DNA from: Gemmata massiliana
GTDB taxonomy: Bacteria; Planctomycetota; Planctomycetia; Gemmatales; Gemmataceae
Assembly: GCA_000531095.1 (NCBI GenBank)
Contig: HG799465.1
Location: 181,324-245,323, forward strand
Reading direction: 5' to 3'
DNA length: 64,000 nt
Shown: positions 18,737 to 28,099 of the stretch, piece by piece
How the letters are laid out: each line of letters opens with the position of its first letter
Numbering within the stretch: the stretch's first letter is position 1
Position numbers and translations under genes: made by a program
The notes under the pieces: generated by a model
What the model was told of the DNA's origin: nothing
What the model saw: the letters and a program-made list of their open reading frames with translations, nothing else
Database searches by the model: none

Positions 18737-19816
18737 ATGGTCGAGATCGTGGTTCGGGTGCCCGACAACACCCCGCCGTGGCGCCGAGCGTTCCTGGCCG
18801 GGGACGGGCCGCTCGGCGACTGGTCGGCGACCGGTGTACCGCTCGACCGCTGGGACGACGGCACGCACCGCACGCGGCTCGACCTTCCGGCCGGGCACGA
18901 GGGGCGCTTCATTGTCACGCTCGGGCGGTGGCGCGAGGCCGAGAGCGACGGCAACGGGCACGAGCGCCCCCCGCGCGAGTTGCGCGCGAGCGGGCCGTCA
19001 CGGGTCGAAGTGGACGTGCGCGGGTGGGACCAAACGAGCATCGATTACCACCACGGGTTCCCGTCGCGGTTCCTCCCGCACGCGCGAACGATCAGCGTGT
19101 GGCTCCCGCCCGGGTACGGCGCGCACCCCGACCGGCGCTACCCGGTTTTCTACATGCACGACGGGCAGAACCTCTTCGACGCGCACACCGCGTTCGCGGG
19201 GGTGCCCTGGGGCGCGGACGAAGTGGCCGAGCGCGAGATCCGCGCCGGTTCGGTTCCGCCGGTCATCCTGGTCGGGGTCGCGAACACCCCGGATCGCTTG
19301 AACGAGTACGGCCCACAACGGTGCGGGCGCAAGCGCGAGCGCGACCTGTCGCGCGAGTACGGCCGGTTCCTGGTCGAAGAAGTCAAGCCGTTCGTTGATG
19401 CATTGTACCGCACGCGGACCGAAGCGGGGCACACGGGCGTCGGCGGGTCGTCGATGGGCGGGCTGATCTCACTGCACCTGTGCAAGTGGTACCCCACCGT
19501 GTTCGGAAAGTGCGCGGCGCTGTCGCCCTCGCTCTGGTGGGACCGCGAATACTTCTTGCGGAACGTGACGGTTTCGCCGGGCTGGTTGGAGCGGTGCCGC
19601 GTGTGGATCGATGTGGGGGAACACGAGAGTTCTTCGCGAATCGGCAGCGCGGCCACGATGCGCCGGACGCGCCGGCTGGCCCGGTTACTCGCGCGCTACG
19701 GCCCACACCCGGACGAGCGCAACCGCTACACGGAAGTACCGGGCGGCACGCACAACGAGCGCTCGTGGGGGGCGCGTTTCGATCAGGTACTGCGTTTCTT
19801 GTTTACTGCGGTGTAA
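18737..19816 (+). CDS. Putative esterase (esterase D/enterochelin esterase-like family)
   Basis: This 359-residue alpha/beta hydrolase has an N-terminal beta-sandwich (about 1-100, with FLAGDGPLGDWSATGVPLDRW as in starch-binding-type CBMs). An esterase domain follows: YPVFYMHDGQNLFDAHTAF (oxyanion strand), the nucleophile elbow GGSSMGG and a late His in PGGTHNERSW. These match the Fes/esterase D group, whose members hydrolyse esters of small acids or siderophores. No signal peptide is visible, so it is probably cytoplasmic. The last 14 bases overlap the end of the convergent response-regulator gene. Confidence 0.85.
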   Translation: MVEIVVRVPDNTPPWRRAFLAGDGPLGDWSATGVPLDRWDDGTHRTRLDLPAGHEGRFIVTLGRWREAESDGNGHERPPRELRASGPSRVEVDVRGWDQTSIDYHHGFPSRFLPHARTISVWLPPGYGAHPDRRYPVFYMHDGQNLFDAHTAFAGVPWGADEVAEREIRAGSVPPVILVGVANTPDRLNEYGPQRCGRKRERDLSREYGRFLVEEVKPFVDALYRTRTEAGHTGVGGSSMGGLISLHLCKWYPTVFGKCAALSPSLWWDREYFLRNVTVSPGWLERCRVWIDVGEHESSSRIGSAATMRRTRRLARLLARYGPHPDERNRYTEVPGGTHNERSWGARFDQVLRFLFTAV

Positions 19817-20204
19817 GGGCAGCGGCCGCGCGCACCGCGGCAAGAAGTTGCTCCCGCGTGAACGGCTTGGCCAGGTACCCCTCGGCCCCGTGGTCCGGGA
19901 CGTCCTCTTCGGCCCGGCCGCTCATGAGCACGATCGGTGAGCCGCGGGTGGCGAGCCGCAGATCGGGAATAACTTCGACCCCGCTCCGGTCCGGGAGCGA
20001 AACGTCGAGCAGCACCACCGAGTACCGTTGCGAGGCCCGGAGCGCCCGCCCCATCGCCGTGGCCGCGTCCCCGGCGTCGTCCACCCCGTACCCCGCGCGC
20101 TCGAGCATCAACCGGGCAACCGTGCAGATACTCGACTCGTCGTCCACCACCAGTACGAGTGGGCGCGGGATCGGGGGCGGCGGGGTGTCGTCGGACAGGG
20201 GCAT
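19803..20204 (-). CDS. Single-domain response regulator
   Basis: This is a receiver domain of 133 residues with no output domain. It has the acidic pair in LVLVVDDESS, the phospho-acceptor Asp in VVLLDVSLPDRSG, the Ser in VLMSGRAEED and the Lys in YLAKPFTREQ. A strong GAGGAGG precedes ATG at 20204. It lies 50 bases downstream of the DapA-family gene on the same strand, so the two may be co-transcribed. No kinase is adjacent. Confidence 0.9.
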   Translation of the reverse strand: MPLSDDTPPPPIPRPLVLVVDDESSICTVARLMLERAGYGVDDAGDAATAMGRALRASQRYSVVLLDVSLPDRSGVEVIPDLRLATRGSPIVLMSGRAEEDVPDHGAEGYLAKPFTREQLLAAVRAAAALTPQ

Positions 20205-20254
20205 TGAGCGTCCTCCTCAAGAGGAGATGGGCGACCGCGATGGGTCGAGTCGGG

Positions 20255-21223
20255 TCAAGCCGGGACCGGTCCGAGTTGGTCGGCGATCCCGCGGAGCAGT
20301 TCGCGGTCCGAATCGGGCCGGGTCGGGCTGCGCGGGTGCGTGGCATCGCACCCGATCCACCCCCGCAGTTTCAGGAACATGGCCGCCGAGTGCTTGTACG
20401 CCGGGACCGGCGCGCGAAACGCCAGGAACCCCAAATACTGTAACACGTCGTTCAGCTCGTAGAACCGTGAGTCTCCGGTACTCCAATAGACGTCCCGCCG
20501 AGCAAACAGTTCCGGTGCAAATGTGCTCAGCCCCAGGAGGTAATCGCTCCCGTACATCACCATATCGATGCCGAGGTCGTTACCCGTATACACCTTAAAG
20601 TCCGGCCGCACCGCGTCGCGGATCACGAGGCGCTGCCACTCGGCTTCGCGCCGGAGGGACGAGTGTTTCGCCCCGGAGCACTTGCGGACGCCCAAAAGCC
20701 CCCGGAACAAATCTGGGGAGTAAATGCGCCCGAAGGATGCGAACATCGTGCCCAACTCGAACGCAATAAACGAGTCACAGTCCCGACCGATCGCCTCATA
20801 CGCCGCGAGCAATTCGTCATCGGGTAGTGTGGTCAACCCGTGGCTCTGGAAAATGACCGGCGTCCCCCCGCGATGCACAATGGCGGCGACCGCGCGCCGA
20901 TACTCTTCTAAATCGAAGGGCGCTCCGAAAACATCTCGAACAAATGCGCCCGCGACAAAATTTTTCCCGCCCAGTGCGGAACGAGTTGCGTCCAGCACCT
21001 CATTTTTTTGCTCGGGCGCGAGAAGGTTCACGAATCCCGTGTCCATATTCACGGCCGGCGTCAGTCCCGCATCCGCCGTGCGGACGCAGTGAGCCGTGAA
21101 GCCGGACCAATCGACGGCGCCGGACTCGGTAAACGGGAGCAAGATGGCGGAAATGCCCGTGATTTTCCGTCTGGGGCGGAGCAAAGTGAGCGGATCAGGC
21201 AGCGAACCGACGGTCATCGACAT
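20255..21223 (-). CDS. Dihydrodipicolinate synthase (DapA) family protein
   Basis: This 322-residue TIM-barrel aldolase-family protein has the N-terminal substrate-loop region GISAILLPFTESGAVDWSGF typical of DapA/NAL proteins. The central region LLGVRKCSGAKHSS carries a Lys in the position expected for the Schiff base. The usual GGTTGE loop is not clear, so lysine biosynthesis is not assured; it may act on another keto acid. ATG at 21223 was used; a second ATG at 21217 is equally possible. It is upstream of the single-domain response regulator. Confidence 0.8.
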   Translation of the reverse strand: MSMTVGSLPDPLTLLRPRRKITGISAILLPFTESGAVDWSGFTAHCVRTADAGLTPAVNMDTGFVNLLAPEQKNEVLDATRSALGGKNFVAGAFVRDVFGAPFDLEEYRRAVAAIVHRGGTPVIFQSHGLTTLPDDELLAAYEAIGRDCDSFIAFELGTMFASFGRIYSPDLFRGLLGVRKCSGAKHSSLRREAEWQRLVIRDAVRPDFKVYTGNDLGIDMVMYGSDYLLGLSTFAPELFARRDVYWSTGDSRFYELNDVLQYLGFLAFRAPVPAYKHSAAMFLKLRGWIGCDATHPRSPTRPDSDRELLRGIADQLGPVPA

Positions 21224-21277
21224 CTCGTTGTGTCAGCGTTCCACGGCCGCATGTATAGCAGGGGCGGCATGAGCACC

Positions 21278-21305
21278 GGGTGAGAGATACGTTGACCTCT
21301 CACCC
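21278..21305. terminator. Candidate terminator hairpin after the thioredoxin-like gene
   Basis: GGGTGAGAG (21278-21286) and CTCTCACCC (21297-21305) form a perfect 9-bp stem with a 10-base loop, between the end of the thioredoxin-like gene and the start of the DapA-family gene, both on the minus strand. No U-run follows, so it may be an unusual terminator or a processing hairpin. Confidence 0.4.
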
Positions 21306-21468
21306 TTCTCGCTAAACGGCTTAATGTTCGAGAATACCCGCTCTGTAGTCCGAACGTTACATATTTCGCACACCCGCGTCGCGCCGGGGGCGCCGGTGAC
21401 ACACCCGAACCCGATCCGCCCGCACTGAGGGACCAGTTCGGCCCTCCCCCGCGGGCGCGACCGAACTG

Positions 21469-23089
21469 TTACTTCGCTTCCAGGTCCACCTGGACCGCGT
21501 GCAGGATCTCTTTCGTCGCGTCGTTCTGCACGAGTGCCACGAGCTTCAGGTTGCGGAGCGCGAGCGGCCGGTCCGTGCGCGGGAACGGGCCTTCCGCCTT
21601 CGTGAAGTCGTCGAGGTACTTCGTGAGCGCGGACTTGACCGCGTCCGGGTCGATGGTCACGGTTTGCTCGTGCGTTTTCTTGGTGAGCGCCACGCCCTTC
21701 GTCCCGCCCGGCATAGCGCGCACCACCATGTGGTGGTACCGCAGCCCGTTGCCGCCGGTGTACCGGACGCGCTCCTCAGCCAGCACGAAGCGGAGCATCA
21801 CCTTGTCGCCCGGGGCTTCCAGGTCGGCGACGGTCGCCTTCGCGCTGAAGCCTCCCTTTTCGCCCTTCGAGATAGCGAGCGACAACTTCACTCCGGTCGG
21901 CTTTTCGAGCAATTCGTCGAGGGTCGTGCGAAACTGCTTGTAGAACTTTTCCGAATCGGCCGCGGCGCCGCCGGACCCGGCCCCGAGTTTCCCGCTAATG
22001 AACAGCGTGGGCGCGCCCTGAATCTTGTCGGAGTAATACTCGACGCGGTCCATACCGTCCGGGCTGGTGAGCGGGTCCGGACGCGGCACGTGGAAGTGGT
22101 ACTGGAGCAGGATCACGTCGGACGGCTTGTACGCCTTCAGCAGGCCGTCGAACGCGAGATCGACGCCGACGCACGGCGGGCACTCGGCCCCGGTGAAAAC
22201 CTCGACCACGGCCGTTTTGTCCGTTTTCGCCTTGCGCCCTGCGAACGCTTCCGCTTTGAACGGTGGGTTCGTTTTGGCGTAATCCGCGAAATTCGCGGAG
22301 TTCGAGCTTCGTGAGTTGCGTCTGGTAGGGCTTCGCGTCGTCCGCTTTACCGGCCTTGGTCAGCGTGCGGACGAGGGCTTCCAGCACCACGATCCGTGTC
22401 GCGGCGCTGTCTTCGTCGGTGAGCAGGCGCTCGGCCCGCTTCGCCTGTGCGACCGCGAGTTCCGAGAGCGTCGGCTGCGCGGCGAGCAGGTCCACGGTGC
22501 GCAGCGTCATGTCGCGCTCCCAGCGCGGGCCGAACGTGCCGGCCGTCTTGTTCAGGCGCTCGACGACCCCGCGCACTTCGTCCACGGGCATCTTCTTCTC
22601 GCCGGCTTGTGCGAGCACCGCGAACGCCGCGCCGAACATCTCGGGACCGTCTTCGGCCTGAGTGAGCGCCTCGCGCGCGAGCGCGAACGGGTCGTCGAGT
22701 TTCGCGAGCTTCGTCGGGTACATCGTCGTGAGTTGGAGGCGCCCGCCCACGACCGACAGCGACCCGTTGAGCTTCTTTTTGTCCTTGCTCAGCGCGCCGT
22801 CGAAGGAGAGGAGTTCGCGCCCCATAAAGCCGAGCGCGAACTGCACCGTGTCGCCGGTGACGGTGACCGCGGTGACGGCCGGCTTGACCTTCAGTTCGTC
22901 CGAGGCCCCGAGGTACTCGCCGGTCCACTTACCGTCTTTCTCGGCGAGTTTAACCAACATGATCGTCTCTTCGCCGCGATCAATGGGCACCGTGAGCTTC
23001 CAGTTGCCCGACGGCGGTGCGGGATCGGCGGAGCGGCCCGAACCGGCCGCGACGAACAGCACGGTGAAGGCACAAACGGTACGGAGCAT
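21469..23089 (-). pseudogene. Secreted protein with C-terminal thioredoxin-like domain, split by a one-base frameshift
   Basis: Residues 1-20 are a signal peptide (MLRTVCAFTVLFVAAGSGRS). The N-terminal half contains a beta-rich domain (NWKLTVPIDRGEETIMLVKL) and a helical part ending LTKLELREF. The C-terminal half continues ADYAKTNPPFKAEAFAG and has VEVFTGAECPPCVGVD, a CPPC redox motif in thioredoxin-fold context. The two halves are in different frames. Removing one A of the AAA run at 22289-22291 joins them exactly. ATG at 23089 was preferred over the start at 23119 because it begins the signal peptide. A thiol-disulfide or redox role outside the cytoplasm is inferred. The break is probably a sequencing error. 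Confidence 0.8.
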
Positions 23090-23125
23090 GAGGGGTCCGG
23101 GTTCGAGGCAGGGGCGCAAGGCGGG

Positions 23126-24486
23126 CTAGAATCGGTCCCGGTAACGATACACCTTCGCCACCGCGTCCGCCACCTGCTGAACGTCGGCCGTTGCGCCCGA
23201 CAGAACGGGGTGGTGCAGCATGACGCAGCGCTCGTGTGCGTCGGCGGCGTGCGTGAGTTCGGCCGCAGCGCGGAACCGCGACGGCGAACGCCCGATATGA
23301 AGGGCCTTGAAACCGGGATCAAACGCAATGCCTTCCGCACGCAGTGCTTTCACGAACACTTCGCGCGACAGCCCGAAGGCACCGGGAGCGTACTGAAAAC
23401 CAACTTTGTAGAAGGCGGCAATGGAATCGGGGATGAGGTTGATGAAGGGTCGAATCGAAGAACCCCTCCCCAACCCTCCCCTAAACGGAGAGGGGCTGAA
23501 GACAGGGCCACAAACAATTTGACCTCTTCGGTTTCGGGTTCGGTTCCCCCTTCCTTCTTAGGGAAGGGGGTTAGCCCCTTAAACGGAGAGGGGCTTAAAA
23601 CCGCCGTTGGTTCTGTTCCCCCTTCCTTCTTAGGGAAGGGGGTTAGGGGGTTAGGTTGCCTTTCCTCTCCCTTTCCTTCAGGGGGGGTAAGTTCTCCCAC
23701 CAACTCCCGCACCCGTTCGGCGCGCTGCACTGTCAACGCACGCAGCTTTCGTAACTGCGGGCGCAGTACGGTCGCTTGCAGTTCACTGAGAGGCGCCCAC
23801 TGTTGCAGTCCGCGGTGCAGCCACGTTTTCGTGCGCTGGTAAAGTTGGGCGTCGTTGAATAGAAGCGCGCCACCGCGCCCGGCGGTGAGCAGCTTCGAGC
23901 CGCCGAAGCTCAGCGTGCCCACATCGCCCCACGTCCCGACCGGCTTACCGGCAACCACCGCCCCCAGAGCTTGGGCCGCGTCTTCGACGACGCCGATGCC
24001 GCGTGTTCGGGCAATGCCCATCACAGCAGGCATCGCCACGAGTCCGCCGTGCAGGTGCGAACAGAGGATCGCCTTCGTTTGCGGCGTGAACGCGGCGTCC
24101 AGTTTGGTTTCGTCGAGTTGCCAGTTGTGCGGGTGAACGTCGACCAGCACCGGCTTCGCGCCGAGCGCGTGGACCGTGAGGAAGTTCGATTCGTACTCGT
24201 AGGCCGCCATCACCACTTCGTCGCCGGGACCGACGCGGAGCGCCCGGAGCGCGGCTTCCACCGCGAGCGTGCCACTCGCGCACGTGAGCGCGTGGGGGAC
24301 GTCGTGGAACGCGGCCAGCTCCGCTTCGAGCGCGCAGATGTGTTCGCCGTGGTACTGCCCCCATGCACCTGCCGACATCGCACCCGCAACCGCGGCCTGG
24401 ACGTCACTATCCAAAAGCGGCCACCCGGGGGGACCGTCGGGGCGTATCGGTGTGCCGCCCAGCAGGGCGGGAAGATCGGGTTGCAT
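23126..24486 (-). pseudogene. DegT/DnrJ/EryC1 aminotransferase interrupted by inserted repeats and a frameshift
   Basis: This is a PLP-dependent sugar or amino-sugar aminotransferase. It starts MQPDLPALLGGTPIRPDGPP, shows the cofactor region CASGTLAVEAALRAL, the Asp in GVVEDAAQALG and the PLP Lys in LSFGGSKLLTAGRGG. After ERVRELVGEL the protein is interrupted by about 75 residues encoded by repeats at 23455-23697, then resumes RPFINLIPDSIAAFYKVGF to a normal end. The insertion itself reads through in frame. The frame breaks only at the CCCC run at 23463-23466, and one more C would rejoin it. So the organism may make a full enzyme with a low-complexity loop, or the gene may be dead. Starts at 24531 or 24546 are also open. 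Confidence 0.7.
23455..23697. repeat. Cluster of inserted dispersed repeats inside the aminotransferase gene
   Basis: Two 32-base direct copies (23543-23574 and 23615-23646) share GTTCCCCCTTCCTTCTTAGG at their left end, each containing the imperfect palindrome CCTTCC-TTCTTA-GGGAAGG. Two shorter copies of CCCCT(T)AAACGGAGAGGGGCT lie at 23478-23497 and 23575-23596. The composition (poly-C/poly-G blocks) differs sharply from the host gene. Translated on the minus strand, the copies give repeated PLTPFPKKEGGTEP. They look like small dispersed elements that have spread through a genome and landed in a tolerant loop. The outer borders are approximate. Confidence 0.75.
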
Positions 24487-24719
24487 GACGGTATCCGAAC
24501 GGCTCCGCGAAATACGGGGCGGAAGCGACATTTGTACCTTGCGCAAACGGTTCGCGGCATTTCAGGTATACTGGAATACCGCCCCACGAACGGAAACCGA
24601 CCCGGCGCCCGCCGGTGCCGGACGGGAGTTTACATACAGTCGCGGGAACTGAGTGGTGGATTTGGTACTCGGTCGCGAGTAGGTTAACATCCCACGCGAG
24701 CCGCCAAGGTCTTTTCTCG

Positions 24720-25826
24720 ATGAACGAAACCAGTTGGCAAACCGGCGCTGACGGCGACGAGATGTTGGAATTCGTCGCCGACCGGCTCTCGCCGCGCCAG
24801 TGGCTGCTCGCGTCGGCGGCTTACGCGCGCCGGCTGTGGGACGTGCTCCCCGACGGCCCGCTCCGGCAGGCCATCGACTTCGCCGAACTCGCGCTCGAAC
24901 CGCTGAGCGCCAAAACCCGCACCGAGTGGCTCAAGAAGATTGATGCGGCCCTGCCGGAAGCCGTGAGTGCGGCGGAAGCGGCCCAGCGCGAGATCGTGCG
25001 GTCCGCCGACCCGGACGCGGCGACCGTCGCGGACCCGGTTCTCGCGCGCCCCAACCAGATCGCGCCCTCGTTCCCGCTGTTCCAGGCCGCGAGCCGGCAC
25101 GCGGCCAACGCCATCGAGTGGATCGGCGAAGCCGTGGGCGAAGCGGCGTCCGCGGTCCGCGTGCTGTTCCGCGAAGCGAACGAGCAGATGCTCGAAGAGA
25201 TCCGGGGGCTCGTGGAGCAGGCCGCGAACAGCCGCACGCGGGCCAACGGCGCGGCGAACAACGCGCTGCGACTGAAGCACGAGGGCGACGAGCACGCGGA
25301 CCGCACCGCGGGGGTCAAAAACAAGCGGCTCGCGGAAGCGGAAGCTCTCGAAATCGTGCGGAAGATTGATGAGGGGAAGCAGCGCAGTCAGGACAACGAG
25401 TTCGAGGCCGAAATGAAGCGCGAGCGCGCCGCAGCGAAGCAACTCGCCCGCGTGCTGCGTGAGATCGTCGGCAATGCGCTTACGCCCCCGCGATTCGAGC
25501 AGTCCTGGCGCACCGACACCGTCACGCAGCTCGCGCAGGGCATTTTTGAGGAACGGGCGTTCGAGCGAATGGTGATTCTCGCGGACGCGCTGCTCGACGC
25601 CGACTGCGACGAAGAAGCGATTCTGCGCCACTGTCGCGGAACCGAACTCGGGGTGAAGGAACCCCCGCAGCACTTCCGCGGGTGCTGGGTGATCGAACTC
25701 ATCCTGGGGCGCTACGCCCCGCTCCCCGCGCCGAAGCCGGGCAAGAAGCCCAAACCGAAGCGCAACCCGCTCGACGACATTTTTGACTTCGGCCCGCTCC
25801 GCAACGACGACACGCGACTGGCGTAA
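24720..25826 (+). CDS. Hypothetical protein with a Gemmata-type conserved C-terminal motif
   Basis: The 368-residue product begins MNETSWQTGADGDEMLEFV, with SPRQWLLASAAYARRLW soon after. A long charged helical middle region (about 150-250, rich in Glu/Ala/Arg) follows, then LAQGIFEERAFERMVILADA and RHCRG...HFRGCWVIELILGR. That last region matches the C-terminus of the gene at 62834-63502 (SRDFGAMPILADALQEGGCDN...HVRGCWVVDLVLGK), so the two are paralogs. I do not know a function. No membrane segment or catalytic motif was seen. ATG at 24720 was chosen over the longer frame from 24615. Confidence 0.7.
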   Translation: MNETSWQTGADGDEMLEFVADRLSPRQWLLASAAYARRLWDVLPDGPLRQAIDFAELALEPLSAKTRTEWLKKIDAALPEAVSAAEAAQREIVRSADPDAATVADPVLARPNQIAPSFPLFQAASRHAANAIEWIGEAVGEAASAVRVLFREANEQMLEEIRGLVEQAANSRTRANGAANNALRLKHEGDEHADRTAGVKNKRLAEAEALEIVRKIDEGKQRSQDNEFEAEMKRERAAAKQLARVLREIVGNALTPPRFEQSWRTDTVTQLAQGIFEERAFERMVILADALLDADCDEEAILRHCRGTELGVKEPPQHFRGCWVIELILGRYAPLPAPKPGKKPKPKRNPLDDIFDFGPLRNDDTRLA

Positions 25827-25888
25827 TGCCCCCGGTGAACCCGCCCACAAAGGCGGGGATATCGCCGGACGCACCCGCTGCGCAACAG

Positions 25889-26116
25889 TCAGGAAGCGAT
25901 CCCGATCAGGGCCGCGGCCAGCGCGAGCACGGCCCCCTTTGCGAGAAGCCGCGACCGCAGCATCCGACCGAACTTCCGCGCCGCACTACCGATCCAGCGA
26001 CCACCGGTCACGCGAACCTGCACGCCGTACTGCTGCAAATCCTTCCCGGCCACACGAGACACAAAGCGAACCACAACGCCGAAAGTTCGCACCACATTCT
26101 TTTGCTTCTTTGCCAT
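25889..26116 (-). CDS. Small hypothetical membrane-anchored protein
   Basis: This 75-residue basic protein begins MAKKQKNVVRTFGVVVRFV and ends in a hydrophobic helix (LLAKGAVLALAAALIGIA). GGGAG lies 7 bases before ATG at 26116, which supports this start over the longer frame. It is convergent with the preceding gene. No family is recognised. Confidence 0.5.
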   Translation of the reverse strand: MAKKQKNVVRTFGVVVRFVSRVAGKDLQQYGVQVRVTGGRWIGSAARKFGRMLRSRLLAKGAVLALAAALIGIAS

Positions 26117-26842
26117 TGCACGTCTCCCTGAATCAAGTCTGAATTTGGCGCTCACCCGATGGCCAGTCGGGTAAGCTGGAACCAATCGCGATTGACGTGG
26201 GTAGCATTGCAGAGACGGTTGCCCGAATCTGTGGGCGGATCACTGACACACCGGCGCATGGCGAAATAACCCACCAAGAAAGGTCCATCTACGACCGGGT
26301 GAACGCCACAGCTATTCGGGAAAGCACGCCTCGCTAAAGGCTGGTTTCAGCACTTCGCGGAATGACAAAGGGAACGGACGACGAGTTGCGAACAATCGCT
26401 ACGTAATGCGGCGTGGTGCGCGACAACCTGAACACGCACACGCCGGGGCGTTCTACGAGGCGTTCGATCCGGCCACCGCGGTCCTTGGTGCGCCGGCTGG
26501 AGTTCCGACACACGCCCGGCGCGGGTCATCGCGGAGAACGAGTTGAGCGCGATGACCCGCGCCGGGGCGCCGCCGGCCGCTTGGTCGGCCCACACCAACG
26601 ATAACCAACGGGGCGTCGATCGGCCGTTCCGCATCGATGACGCGCGTTGAGCTGAAATCACTCTGACACCAAAATTAAAACCTGACAATTCCCTAAGTTG
26701 CGTGTTCCCGCTGCTTCGTGCCCGACATCGGGCGCGGAATGTAACGAGCACACGCGAAACTACCGACGCGCCAATCTATGCACACTTCAGGGGCGTCTCT
26801 ATTGACGGACAATGCCTGTCCGTTCTAGCCCCGTGAGGTCCG
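26117..26842. other. Gene-poor region holding a transposase remnant
   Basis: This 726-base stretch contains the IS630 fragment listed separately (26413-26666) and otherwise no convincing gene. Frames on the minus strand here have no recognisable domains. The last 80 bases before the secreted protein at 26843 presumably carry its promoter. Confidence 0.5.
26413..26666 (+). pseudogene. IS630-family transposase C-terminal remnant, multiply frameshifted
   Basis: Across three frames the text reads VVRDNLNTHTPG, then FYEAFDPAT, LVRRLEFRHTPG, ENELSAMTR, AAWSAHTNDNQRGVD and RPFRIDDAR, ending in the style of ELKSL. This order matches the last third of IS630 transposases: the DNLNTH box with the second catalytic Asp, the EFHYTPKHGSW region, IELS and the DAR..L tail. 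The stretch after RHTPG is degenerate, and the expected KHGSWLN is lost. It is old enough to have several lesions, unlike the single-base breaks elsewhere. No inverted repeats were found. Confidence 0.65.
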
Positions 26843-27196
26843 ATGCGATTCCTCCAAACAGCGCTCACCAGTTCTTGCGCCGCTCTCGTCGCGTGCCTGG
26901 TTCTGCTCACCGGTACGGCCCGAGCCGATGCCCCGACACCGTTCCTCGAAGGCAAGCACGTGGTCGGTGCGGTCGAAATCGAACCGGCCGTTGTGTTCAA
27001 GTTCTGGTCGATCTACGTCGTGGTGGTGACGTCCGATACGGCCGAAAAGTACGCGATTCCAGCAACTGCGAAATCGGGAGTTGTGGACCCGAAGCACTTG
27101 GGTCGTAGCGCCACCGTTGAAGCGAAGATCCTCTCCTGGGCGCGGCGCGAGGGCCGGGTGCCTGCGGTCCAGTTGGAGATCCTGTCTGTGAAGTGA
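26843..27196 (+). CDS. Small secreted protein of unknown function
   Basis: The 117-residue product has a clear signal peptide (SSCAALVACLVLLTGTARA) followed by a small beta-rich domain (VGAVEIEPAVVFKFWSIYVV). It has no Cys after cleavage and no known motif. It converges on the P-II gene about 30 bases away. Function unknown. Confidence 0.6.
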   Translation: MRFLQTALTSSCAALVACLVLLTGTARADAPTPFLEGKHVVGAVEIEPAVVFKFWSIYVVVVTSDTAEKYAIPATAKSGVVDPKHLGRSATVEAKILSWARREGRVPAVQLEILSVK

Positions 27197-27226
27197 GCCG
27201 GTTCAATCGCTCTGCTACCGGCCTAT

Positions 27227-27541
27227 TCAAAATACGAGCGGTTCGGACCACGCGAGCGGCACCACGAACACTTTGCCGTCGCCGATGCGCCCGGTGCGGG
27301 CGACCTTCGGGACGGTTTCGTTCAGCGCGTCTGCCTGTTCGTCGGTGGCCCAAACGGTGATTTCCACTTTCGGCAGGTACGCCGTGCTGTACTCGGAGCC
27401 GCGGTAGCGGTCGAGGTACCCCTTTTGCCGACCGTACCCCTTGGCCTCGCGCACGGAGCACGCGGTCACGCCGAGGTCGGCAATGGCCCGCAGCACGGCT
27501 TCGGCCCGGAACGGCTTTACCACGATCGTAAGTTGTTTCAT
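27227..27541 (-). CDS. P-II family regulatory protein
   Basis: This 104-residue protein opens with MKQLTIVVKPFRAEAVLRAI and has the T-loop region KGYGRQKGYLDRYRGSEYST, followed by YLPKVEITVW, all characteristic of P-II proteins. It ends shortly after IGDGKVFVVPL, the C-terminal nucleotide-binding part. P-II proteins are trimers that bind ATP/ADP and 2-oxoglutarate and control partner enzymes or transporters. There is no glnA or amtB here. Instead the gene starts one base after the stop of a lipoprotein gene, itself downstream of a DUF350 gene, so the partner may be that membrane system. The longer frame to 27775 overlaps the lipoprotein and was rejected. Confidence 0.9.
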   Translation of the reverse strand: MKQLTIVVKPFRAEAVLRAIADLGVTACSVREAKGYGRQKGYLDRYRGSEYSTAYLPKVEITVWATDEQADALNETVPKVARTGRIGDGKVFVVPLAWSEPLVF

Positions 27542-27542
27542 G

Positions 27543-28094
27543 TCAAGAACTACTGCTACTCGAAGACGATGAACCCGTGCTGCCGAACCCGCCGCGGCTG
27601 ATCGATGAACCGGCCGGTGCCGACGGCGTAACCGAGCGCGATCCGGTTCCGGTCCCGGCGCGGTACGTGGTTGTGGTGGTCGTGGTGCGGTAGCCGGACC
27701 CACCGCTGAGCCACGAACTCGAACTGGAATTGTGGCTGCGCATCGGCGCGCTGTACGGCGCGTGTGGCACGGCACGGCTCATGAGTATCAGCGGAATCCA
27801 CGCGCCGTTCGACCACACCCACGGGCGGTGGTGCCGGTCATAGGGAACGCTTGGTTCCGGGATCGGGCGCCCCTCCGCGTCGAGCACGCGATTCCCGTGC
27901 TCGTCGGTCTTCCACTTCTCGGGGATCTCTTTACCCTGCTCGTCGTACCACTTGACGTCCGCCGGATCTTCTTGCTCGGCCGAGACTTCGCGTTGCTCCT
28001 GCGCGTGCTGGCCGCAGCCGAGCGACGCCAAGCAGCACCCGGAGAGCGTCAGCCCGCCCAGCAGTTTGAGGGTAATTGTGCGCGACATCCGCAT
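27543..28094 (-). CDS. Lipoprotein with Ser/Thr/Gly-rich tail
   Basis: This 183-residue lipoprotein has a signal and lipobox near its N-terminus (LLGGLTLSGCCLASLGCG; lipidated Cys either at SGC or SLGC). A short conserved part follows (VKWYDEQGKEIPEKWKTDEHG and PWVWSNGAWIPLILM), then a low-complexity tail with TTTTTTTY and a run of Ser at the end. It lies 5 bases after the DUF350 stop and 1 base before the P-II start. This gives the operon DUF350-lipoprotein-P-II. Function unknown. Confidence 0.75.
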   Translation of the reverse strand: MRMSRTITLKLLGGLTLSGCCLASLGCGQHAQEQREVSAEQEDPADVKWYDEQGKEIPEKWKTDEHGNRVLDAEGRPIPEPSVPYDRHHRPWVWSNGAWIPLILMSRAVPHAPYSAPMRSHNSSSSSWLSGGSGYRTTTTTTTYRAGTGTGSRSVTPSAPAGSSISRGGFGSTGSSSSSSSSS

Positions 28095-28099
28095 GGTGT

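Noticed and set aside
23478-23646. CRISPR array
   Set aside because: Only two copies of each repeat, irregular spacing, a poly-C/poly-G composition and a position inside a coding frame; no cas genes in the window.
26347-26751. Minus-strand frame of 134 residues
   Set aside because: It is antisense to a recognisable IS630 remnant and shows no domain or good start.
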